Below are positions 54,946 to 64,000 of a DNA stretch of 64,000 nucleotides, in pieces. The notes under the pieces were generated by a model. It had not been told where the DNA came from. It made no database searches and was given only the letters and a program-made list of their open reading frames with translations. Made by a program: the position numbers and the translations under genes. Location of the stretch: assembly GCF_036711975.1 (NCBI RefSeq), contig NC_091973.1:1178001-1242000 (forward strand). The letters are read 5' to 3'. Position 1 is the stretch's first letter, and each line of letters opens with the position of its first letter. The stretch comes from Onthophagus taurus. Its lineage: Eukaryota; Arthropoda; Insecta; Coleoptera; Scarabaeidae.

Positions 54946-56418
54946 TTATATTATGTTGTTATCATTATTATCAAAAATGTGTTTAATAACAAATCCAACT
55001 TGTCCATCGTATCTCTTAAGAAGGGCGAGCAACTCTGGGTGATCTTTGAAACCCATATCCTTTAATTGTTTTAAACCATCCAATATCTTTTGATCTACAA
55101 AAAAAATATATATTTATAAATCATAAAAACAATTGTGTAATTAAAATTTACCTTGAGGGTTTATTGGTGCAGTAGCTGGTGGAATTTGATGATATTGCGG
55201 AATTGTTGGCATTGGAATTTGCGAAGTTTGTGGAATTTGTGAAGCTTGCGAAATTTGCGGAGCTTGCGGAATTTGCGAAACTTGCGGGATTTGTGAAGGT
55301 AGCAGAACTTCTCCTGGTACATTTTGAACACTATCATGATTGATGATAGTCCAAGATTGGCTTTTTGGGATAGGATTTCTCATATCAACATCTTCTTCCA
55401 TCGGTGAAGATGATTGTCCGGATGAACCACCTTGCGGTTGTTGAGATTGTCCATTTCCAGTTGGAGTTGGAGTTGGTGTAGGAGCATTCATGGTAACATC
55501 GGCACGTGTAGAAGCTTGAGTTGTTCTGGGTTCCGGGAAAATATTACTCAAAGCTTTCATAATCATGTCTACAAACGGAGGTTGTTGCGGTTGTTGTTGT
55601 TGTTGTCCTCCGTTGGTTTGTTGTTGTTGTCCTTCATTGGTTTGTTGTTGTCCTTCGTTAGTTTGCGATTGTTGAGACGTTTGCGGTTGCGATTCTTGTT
55701 GTTGATTTTGGTTTTGGAATGGACACCCCCTTGGATAACCCATAAAAATATTGTTCATCATTTCCATAACAGACTCGGGAATTTCATAAAAGTTTACTGG
55801 ATCCTCATTGCCACATTTAAATTTTGATGCATGATCACATTTCTTCTCGTATTTCCTTGAATGTTTTGCATTACGATGAGCTTCTTTGTAGGCCATCGAT
55901 TGAGCTTTTTTAATGCTTTTGTTAATATTCTCAGAAATTCTTTTGCACATCCCAGAAAATGGGAGCTCTCCATTGGCACTACGCAGCATGTAATGTTCTT
56001 TATGATGTCCGGCATGTTCGCAATCTGAGCAAAGGTCAAAATCTGGACATTGAAGGCACTTGTATCTGTATCCTGTAATCTCCTTGTTGCAAGCATCGCA
56101 ATAAACGCCGAAGACTCTACTTGGATTTTCTTGATGGGGCTGTGTAGCCGTTACATACAAAACTTTTACTGGCCCAGACATTTCAGTAAATGCCATGACT
56201 AAATCTTCATCGTTATCGATGATGATGTTATCGCCATCCATATCTTTCCAGGTTATTTCAAACGGAACATTATTTAACTTTGGAAAGACCATTGCAAGTT
56301 TTCCTTTTATATAAAGGAAGCTAGTTATTACTGAAACGTCGTCTACGACGAACTTTCTTGTTTCGATAGAATCATTAGTCTTTAAAAAGACTTTAAAGAT
56401 CACGCTATCTGAATTCAT
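54946..56418 (-). CDS. ref(2)P: p62/sequestosome-1 autophagy receptor (ref(2)P type)
   Basis: Two minus-strand exons, 56418-55152 and 55094-54946, give 471 residues. Domains in order: PB1 (about residues 7-92, with the basic patch ETRKF and the acidic OPCA loop DMDGDNIIIDNDEDL); a ZZ zinc finger (about 106-150, YCDACNKEITG, YKCLQCPDFDLCSDCEHAGHH); a long Q-rich low-complexity region with TNEGQQQ repeats; an LC3-interacting motif SWTII (W-x-x-I core); a short QIP/S-Q repeat tract; and a C-terminal UBA (QKILDGLKQLKDMGF…LLALLKRYDG). The protein gathers ubiquitinated cargo into condensates and hands it to Atg8 for autophagy. The final exon carries only the UBA. A leader intron precedes the start codon (acceptor near 56428). 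Confidence 0.95.
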
Positions 56419-56987
56419 TTTTCTTTGTCTTGAAAAAAAAAAAAAATAAAATAATTAATTGTTTATTTGATTGAAATATTAGGGAGATAGGCAACTATTT
56501 TTGCAACATGACATGAATCTTTTGATAAATTAAATGATTAATTTAATTGATATGGAATAAATCCTGATGATTCATTTTTCTAATTATAGATGCTTGCAAA
56601 AAATAACAAGCAGATGTAAATGTTTATTATCAAAATTTAATAAAACCGTTTATATATATTTTAAAACGCAAAATATTATAAAACCAGAGATGCATACTTG
56701 CGTTAAATGTTTATGTTGTGGTATTTACAAGAATATAAAAATAATTAAGAGAAAGTTTCCCAGGTCAAAAACCTTGGTTACACAAAAATGTAATTTCTTT
56801 AATTCTAATTTAATATAATTTTCCAAAAACAAAACAATTTCATATCGGAAATAACAATCCGTTTAAATAACATTTTGCTATTATTAGATTTATAAATAAC
56901 ATAATGAAAAAAAATACCGTATGGTAGATTGATTTCGAATAAAAACTCTTTAAATATATATAAGAAACATCATAGAATACTTACATT

Positions 56988-57055
56988 TAACTGTCACTGT
57001 TTGTCGACACCAAACTTACTAATTAAATCGAGCACGGAAAGTTGCTTATATACAC
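56988..57055 (-). promoter_or_regulatory. p62 leader exon and TATA box
   Basis: On the minus strand a TATATAAG box lies at about 57044-57052. About 30 bp downstream begins a short non-coding exon that ends before GTAAGT at 56987 and would splice to the coding exon near 56428. This gives a conventional TATA promoter with an untranslated first exon for the p62 gene. Confidence 0.55.
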
Positions 57056-58998
57056 TTCCTGATAAAACCTGCAAATAATGGAGCGGCGAAAACTACTATC
57101 AGTGTGGCAGCACTGACGATGATTCAGGTCGACTTAAAACTTACAATCTATTCTGGAATAAAATGGAAAAATATCACAACATTTCATCATAAAATTGTGT
57201 ATATTCGAAGTTTATTGTCCTTTTACGATTATTCTTCGATTAATGTCGGCATAATTTATCGAACCAATTGTTCGAATAATTTACGAGCATCAATTTTATT
57301 TTAAATACGATTTCCTACGATTCAAATTACTCGATTAATTTGTTTGTAATTATTGAGATTTAATTCATTTAATATTAAAAAATAAAAAAATTAAAAAAAT
57401 TCTTTTGTTTTTTTAGTTAAACAGTTGCCAATATACATTAAAACAAAATTTTTATTACATCTGTGTAAAGGTGGTTATCTACACCAAAGGATTTTGAATC
57501 AATTTACAAATGCCAAGTCATCTTTTAATTGTTTAATGTTTTAATCGCTTTCTTCTAGAATCGTTAACATAAATACGATTGCGATGATATCCTGTAGAGG
57601 TGAGTATTGATTTAGGGGTATCACCCTCTCTCTTTCTAGTTTCCTTGGAGTGACCTTTTTCTTTGTAATCTCACGAACTGCAAGAAAAATGTGCAATAAG
57701 AAAATCTGCAATATAATATCAATGCTGTCATCAAATTCCATGAGGACATCACCAACAAGATAGATTGTACTACTCAGAATGTGGAAATCTTTAGTTTATG
57801 TCCGACAGTGGACAAACATATAGTTGCTTGATGATAATGATGATGACGCAGGTAGGCGAAAATTAGCACGATGGCAAGGCTAATGTCGAACATTGAAATT
57901 TGTTAAATAAAAACATGGCGAAACTATTAACTTTAATATTTTTATTTTTTATTACTAAAAGTTTTTTGTAATATGCTCAACAACATAGAAAACTACCAAC
58001 AAAGTAAAGAAATCTGTAATCGCTGAATTAATATTTATTTAAAAATAATAAGATATGTTTAAATATAATATTTTAGAATAAAACGAAACATTCTTAGTAG
58101 GAAAAAAATATATTTCGTGGCATTTATTTTGTATAAATAAAAATTGCTAAAACACAATACTAGAAGTTACAAATACTGGGTTTTCATTGCATTTTTAATT
58201 TATCCTCAAACAGTTTTTTTTGTCTAAATTTTGCCTACGATACTAAAACTTTATGATGATTAACGATCGGTACCTAAGATTCTACTACATATTATATTTA
58301 AGCTCTTTAGGTAATATATATACAACATACATATAGTTTTTCTTTTTCATGTAAATAACGCTAAACGTATAATAATATTTACATATATAAGTACATACAC
58401 ATATAATATTCAGTTCGTCAGCAAAGTTTTTTTAAATTATTGCCCGTTACGAAGGTATACATTTATAATATGGCAGGTGAACAACATACAATACATATAT
58501 CATTTCCTCTTAAAACTGAAGCACGTCTCTTTCCGTCAATTTTTCTAAGTTTAAGGCTATTGATGCTACTAACTAGAATAATTTACACATTTCCCTTTCA
58601 TTTTAAACTTTCATATGTATCAAAATAAAGGAAGATTTTCCAAGATAATCTTTGGCAAATTACACTTCGAACGCGTGGTTTCAAGATATGTTATGATGGG
58701 ATTTTATTTACGGAATAGAGTTAGGTGATATGTCTAAAAGTGAACATTATTGCACGAGAAAAGGTACTACGTTCCTTTGATACACATGAAATTTTTTTAG
58801 ACGAACCAAAAGTATCTTCAATCGATTACAGCATCCGTTCAATTACAATTATACGTTTGATTCGTTTCCTTTCATTTTTTTTATTGTTGCAACGACGCGA
58901 CATCACAAAAAAACAAAACGACGAAATGTTCGTTTCTTGAATAAAATGGAAAATACACATCAGTCTCAGTATTTTTTTTAATAAGTGATAGCAAAGAT
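57056..58998. other. Intergenic spacer and agrin-like 3' UTR
   Basis: No coding segment is recognised. The left part is upstream flank of p62. The right part is probably the 3' UTR of the agrin-like gene (minus), with a minus-strand AATAAA at 58703-58708. Confidence 0.4.
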
Positions 58999-61900
58999 TT
59001 AGACCTCATTGTCATGGCAAAAGTGAATGTCGTTCGTGTTGCTATGTTTCAACATATTCAATGGCTTTACATTCACGTTTATACGTTGAATGCAACCTTC
59101 GAAACCTTTATAATATGCGGCTGGTAAACCTCTTGGCAAATTTCCCATGCCACCTATCCATAATTTCGATGTAGTTGCTAAAGAAATTGCTCCTTTTTCA
59201 GCTACACCTTTCATAGGTTCTTCTCCATCAACTGCTATGAATATTATTCGTTTTCTTCTTTTTACGTGTACTGTATGCCATTTTCCATCATCAACTCTAG
59301 ATTTCGCTCTACGATATAATTAATAGGATTAATTATTTAAAAATGATTGTTTAAAGAATTTTTTTTACCTTACAACCCAGAAATCTTTTTGTTTTCCCAG
59401 ATTAAAACTGACTTCTGGGTGTCCATTGACGATAGCTATGGAGAAATAGTCTTCTTTTAAACTTTTAGTTTTACTGCGCCATAATAAAAGTCCATCGGAA
59501 ACGAACGTGCGTATCGTCAGTTCGTATCTATTTCCACGTTCTTCCTTTTTCCTAAAAATAAAACGGAAATAAAAATGATGAATTTCGGCGAAATTTAAAT
59601 TTAAAAATTTACGATTCAAAAAATATTTTGTTAGTATGTATAGCATACCCTAAGTCATCGTTTGTGTTAGTATCATAAAAATTGTTATCCTCATATTCTA
59701 AATAACCATATTCATTTTCCGTTTCCATTTCATCATCATCGTTCAAAGAATATTCTTCTGATAATTCCGAATTTATGTTGGTACCGTTTACACTTTTTTG
59801 TTTTAAATTAGTGGTGTTAGTATGTTGATTTTAACATATAACATTCTTACCTTTTATATCCCCGATTTTTGTATTGCAGAAATGTGTTTCCATTAAATTT
59901 GATTGCTGAATATTCATGTTTTTCTAAAAAAAATTTTTTTAATTATAAATTAATATTAATTTTAAAATTATTATTTACCGTTTTCGCAATGACTTCCTTC
60001 ATAATTAGAGTGACACTGACATATGTAATCATTTAAATGTGGGAGACATAATCCGTTGTTTTGGCAAGGATTTTTGCTTATCGGACAGGGCGTACCGTCA
60101 TAAACGCGGATTTGATAACCACATCCGGTGTTATTGGGCGGGATGAAAGAACACGGAAGCATATTTCCAGATAGCGGGAGAGGGTTACCGTTCAAAACGA
60201 TTCTTTGGATTGCCCCTCTAAATCCCTTCGAAATTCCGGCCAAACGATGGACTTCTTGCCACGACGAAACCGATCCTATGAAGAATGGTAGATCGAGGTT
60301 TAATTCTGTTAATGGTTGCCCCGAATGACCTTTCACTATTGTTGCATTGTCTAATTGAAGGGTTCCATCCCTTCCGTTTCGTGTTATTCGAATCCAATGC
60401 CAATTTCCTGGTATTATTGTTTCTTTTGATCTAAATTTGTCAAATAAATAATATTAATAAATGATAAATATAAAAGTGGAATATAACTGAGTTGTCTGGT
60501 TTCAATATCCCCTAAATCCATTTTTGGGCAAAAATGAGATATATACGCCATCTGTTAGAAAAAGTTGTTTTCTATAAAATACTCAATGATTTGTATTAAA
60601 AAACGCGCGAATCCCTTAAAAATTCAAATCAAATAGACAGCCTTTAGATATTAAAGAGAGCTACTTTCGATTTATTTTTAATACTTCCTTCAACATCGGC
60701 TTTGGATCTCCTAGCACCGATGTTTGCTCTAAGTGTCTTGAACTCCAGGAAAAAATTAAAAATGAAAAGGTTGCATCTATTAAAACAGTGCTAACTACAG
60801 AATACCGAATACATAAGCTCAGGGCCAAAGCATTTTTTGAACAGCTAAAAGAGAAACGGGACGGCCTTCTGACAATTTCTTTTGATTGTCAGAAAAACTT
60901 GGTATTGCCCAAAATACCAGATCAAAGTACCTATTATAGTAGACAACTGTACATTTACAACTTCACTACTGTATGCTCCGTTAACAAAAGATAATGTTAA
61001 AATTTTCACGTGGACTGAAGATGAACTTTGATTGGTCGCCGATGGATGCGGCGGCCAACATAAAAATACCATTATGATATGTATGTTGTTCAAATGGCTA
61101 AGCAGTATAAGCAGTTCTATTAGAACAATCGAGCTGGTATTCCCAGTGGTTGGGCACTCCTACATTCCACCTGACAGGGTTTTTGCTACTATCGAAAAAG
61201 AAATAAGAAAGAAAGAAGAAATTGTAATGCCAGAAGAATACATAAATATTTTTCAAGAACATGCTACTGTTTTTAAACTTGGAAAAGATGTTCCCGATAG
61301 TGATTGGAAAGGTGCTGGTCAAAAAATCCTTAAGCCAGTGTCTCAGTGGCATTTTAAATTTAACCAATGTAAGAGATATATTATACGACGTGGCAACAAA
61401 AACGCCATCACCATTCTAGGTGAGTTATCTTACCGTTCAGACACCGGAACATTCAAAGGAGTTTTTAGGAAAAACCAAACCGCCATGAATATCTAGCCAA
61501 AAGAAATTCCTACCGGAGTGAAACCAAAAGATCTGAAAATGAGAGATGTATATAACTTGTTAAGCAAACATTATGGAAAGAACTGGAGAGCGGTAAAAAA
61601 TTTGGCTTATTATAGAGATGTGTTGGGAAAATTTCAGAACAATAATATTCCTGGCGATTCCCCAGAAACCGGATCAACCGAAAATATACCTGATGTTAGA
61701 GTTTAAGAGTTTTTTAAGTACAGTTTTTAAATAACATACCTTTCAAAAAATAAAGTTTCCTGTTATTAGCTACAAAGAGATTTGATTCACTTTCAATTCA
61801 TGCCTAATCCATTTAGTTCATATTCAAATGAGCCTTAATCCACAGTTTGGTAGCAAACGCAACCAAACACCATTTTTAAATCCACTTTGTGATTTTTATA

Positions 61901-63198
61901 TCTATTTCAAAAGACGTGGTTATAGAATTTTTGAAACTTCAGTAAGTCTTCTAATAACAAATAAATTATGTTTGAATTAATAACGCCAAAATCATCCCAA
62001 AATACTTTTTGCCGTTTTCTCAAAATCGAAAAAATTGGACTTAAGGGTATTTGAAACCAAACAACTCGTTGTGTTTACTGAGGTCAATGACCCCACCCAG
62101 AAATGTTGAGTACTTGAAGTACTTGAAAGTACGGGTAAAAGCTAGAAAGAGAAGATACTGCTTCTCTTGCTAGATGAGAGAAGGAGAGATTGGACAAAGA
62201 CTAAAAAGATCAATCTCTTCCAGTTTCGCTTCTCTCTGAGACTACTTAATGTATACTAGAAAGAAAGAAAAGTGACCGCGAGAGCTAAGAGGCTGATAAT
62301 AATGGAAAGCGATCGAAATGAGAAGAAAGGGGCTAAGCAGAAAAAAGAAACATTGAAAAGAAGGACGAAAATGAATAGAGACTAAAAATACAAAAATGGG
62401 ACTGAGCAGAAAAGAGGAAGACTGGGTAGAGAGGTGATAGGCTGGAAAAAGACTGTAAAGGCAAGATTGCAACTTATGTTATTCTTATTATTATTATTGG
62501 AAACTCGGACGATACTTAACTCCGTTGTAGTTATATGATTTTTGAAAATATTTTTTTGTAATTTTTATATTATTTTGTAAATAACTTACGTGATGTTAGC
62601 AATTCCACTTCCCAAGTTAAAACGAAATTGAACGTATCCATGTACGAGGTTGAGTGAGATAAAGTCACCCCTGCCGTTTTTCATTTGCCCGTTGTACAAG
62701 ATGAGTCCGTTGTTAACTTTTGAAAGAAAGAATACTTCGAAGGTGAAGGACTTTCCGATCCCCTCCAGTTTGGGGAATTCAACGAAGCTGGAGCCGTTAA
62801 ACTCCGGGATGGATATATCGATTTCGTTATCAACAATTTCGCAAGTTTTTCCTCGTCTCCCCGGAGGGCACCTGCAGAGGAACTTCCCGTTTGGCAGAGA
62901 ATCACAGGTAGAGCCTCCTTGGCACGGGTCTGAGATGCATCCATCGACGGTTTTTTCACAAAAATCACCGACGTACGTCGGTTTACATTCGCATTTGTAC
63001 GATTCTGAATTAAGGGCTTTACATATGCCATCGTTTTGACAGGGGACACTTGAGCATGGACTTTCCCCACATTCATGGACCCCCTCGGTCTTTATGACCA
63101 ATTCTCTATTCCGGTGTAATTCAACCGTTCGCCTCCCGATCCTTAACCGTCTAATACAACCCTGTAGTCCTCTGTCGATGCCAACGTTCTCGTATACC
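58999..63198 (-). CDS. AGRN: Agrin-like protein, C-terminal EGF and laminin G domains
   Basis: Minus-strand exons 63198-62590, 60430-59979, 59923-59851, 59792-59649, 59551-59369 and 59308-58999 (stop) join in phase. The 5' part lies beyond the window. Domain order: end of one laminin G domain (GLQGCIRRLRIGRRTVEL), two EGF repeats (SSVPCQNDGICK…CEKT; CISDPCQGGSTCD…CE), a second laminin G (EFNGSSFVEFPKLEG, NGLILYNGQMKNGRGDFISL), a third EGF (NPCQNNGLCLPH…GSHCE) and the last laminin G (SDGLLLWRSKT to FEGCIQRINV). This order and the GDF-SL/LLLYNGQ phrases fit the agrin C-terminus, which binds matrix and cell-surface receptors. Perlecan or pikachurin are less good matches. A 144-nt symmetric acidic exon (59649-59792) could be skipped without changing frame. 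Exon borders near 63198 are least certain. Confidence 0.82.
60489..62068 (+). mobile_element. TIR-bounded element carrying a DUF7869-type ORF
   Basis: The sequence beginning GAGTTGTCTGGTTTCAATAT at 60489 is mirrored at about 62030-62068 (complement GAGTTGTTTGGTTTCAAATA), giving terminal inverted repeats of about 40 bp with scattered mismatches. They bound 1.58 kb in an agrin intron, on the opposite strand. The target duplication is not obvious. The sole ORF is the broken protein described next. Confidence 0.65.
60655..61706 (+). pseudogene. Broken DUF7869-like transposon protein
   Basis: Reading through frame changes gives SYFRYIFNTSFNIGFGSPST, CSKCLELQEKIKNEK, HKLRAKAFFEQLKEKRDG, FDCQKNLVLPKIPDQSTYYS, then after a frameshift FTWTEDEL and a stop, then VADGCGGQHKN, FPVVGHSYIPPDRVF, IEKEIRKKEEIVMPEEY, SQWHFKFNQCKRY and the tail to 61706. 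These blocks belong to a family widespread in insects, often annotated DUF7869, with conserved D-GGQ-KN and GHS-PPDRVF motifs that look nuclease-like. A segment is missing between TEDE and VADGC, and a stop lies at about 61494-61496. The copy is dead. The family name is from memory. Confidence 0.6.
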
Positions 63199-63562
63199 CT
63201 AGAAATACGATCCCTTTCAGAATCTTTTTTATGAACGCTCCCGTATGCAAATAGGAAGGAAATTGTCAACCTCAATGAGTTTACCGAACGTTATATTGGC
63301 CACTTGAATTTTGGAGAAAAGGGCAATCAGCAGTGCACGGTATCGATTTTGAACGTATTGTCACGGAAATTTAATCAAGGGCGCTTCTTTCGGTCGAACG
63401 GAACGGGAAAACTCCCACCAAAGGAGATCGAAACAGATTATGTAAACGAGAGACTATCATTTCAGCCTTCAGTATAAACATTTCACGGTACAAATAAAAA
63501 CCGATTTTTCAATAACAAACAATTAAAACATATGTAAATAAAAAACTTTGCTTTTCAGAAGG

Positions 63563-64000
63563 GTATCTTTTATTTTCGGCTCTACCGGTTTCGACTAATT
63601 CTTTTTAGTCATCTTCAGGAGCAATAGCCACGTCTGTTATACTTTTAATTTTCGAAATCTGGAATCATCTCTTCTTTCATCAGTACTTTCTTGAATTATT
63701 CGTTCTTAAATGTCGTTAAAATTTTCTCTATTTTTATGTTTTTCTTTATTTTTAGCTCACGTTGAATGTTATTATTAGTAATGGTTGCTTTATCTTTATT
63801 TTAGGTTATGTTCAACCCTGTGAATATGTGAATGATATGTGAATGAATATATCATATTCACAGGGATAATTCAAGAAAGTACTGATGAAAGAAGAGATGA
63901 TTCCAGATTTCGAAAATTAAAAGTATAACACGTGGCTATTGCTCCTGAAGATGACTAAAAAGAATTAGTCGAAACCGGTAGAGCCGAAAATAAAAGATAC
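63563..64000. repeat. Inverted-repeat element with ~135-bp arms
   Basis: The arm at about 63563-63700 recurs inverted at about 63866-64000 with near-perfect identity and reaches the window edge. The arm contains CTGAAGATGACTAA, a 6-nt loop, TTAGTCGAAACC, so a stem flanked by CTGAAGA and GAAAC. The same logic is seen in the arms at 1141-1485, though the sequences are otherwise unrelated. The ~165-bp spacer holds a smaller inverted repeat around TATTCACAGGG. It may be a Penelope-like or fold-back element. Confidence 0.8.

Noticed and set aside
63905-64000. Claiming a functional hammerhead ribozyme
   Set aside because: The cleavage triplet and closing stem I cannot be placed and an extra base follows CUGAAGA, so it is only reported as a resemblance.

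Overview
The window is AT-rich animal nuclear DNA with short spliced exons, GT-AG introns, AATAAA signals and many transposons. Every recognisable gene has an insect-type architecture. An insect is a safe call. A beetle is a plausible guess from the mix of Tc1, DD41D mariner and LINE remnants, but the sequence does not prove it. I reconstructed exons by hand from splice sites and reading phase. Exon borders are confident where phase and homology agree.

Layout. 1-6.5 kb: intergenic or 5' intron DNA holding a broken pogo-type transposon, itself split by a LINE and an inverted-repeat element. 6.5-16.8 kb (+): a FERM protein orthologous to band 4.1-like 4A (EPB41L4A), 5' end missing, with a Tc1-like transposon in one intron. 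18.0-22.9 kb (+): GOLPH3, whose last intron holds an intact DD41D mariner-type transposon nested in another transposon. 25.4-25.8 kb (+): endosulfine. 27.1-27.5 kb (+): 6-pyruvoyl-tetrahydropterin synthase. 27.7-28.6 kb (-): alkaline ceramidase, convergent with the synthase. 32.5-35.6 kb (+): a UCP2/3-like mitochondrial carrier with an upstream ORF and a 178-bp tandem repeat in an intron.

36.1-53.1 kb (-): one very large gene for a cytosolic carboxypeptidase (CCP1/Nna1 type). Its exons are scattered over 17 kb. Its introns contain a 4.2-kb composite transposon with long terminal inverted repeats, a five-copy ~440-480-bp satellite, an oppositely oriented C-type lectin gene (46.6-48.0 kb, +) and an AT-rich tandem repeat that has copied part of a CCP exon with its splice donor. 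54.9-56.4 kb (-): p62/sequestosome (ref(2)P type), with a spliced leader and TATA box. 59.0-63.2 kb (-): the C-terminal half of an agrin-like protein (EGF and laminin G domains), with a TIR-bounded element encoding a broken transposon-type protein in one intron. The last 450 bp carry an inverted-repeat element.

The genes are ordinary housekeeping, signalling and matrix genes and do not form a pathway. The unusual content is the nested mobile DNA in introns, several candidate splice switches (EPB41L4A C-terminus, agrin acidic cassette, CCP decoy donors), and two separate inverted-repeat loci that share a hairpin motif resembling a hammerhead ribozyme core.
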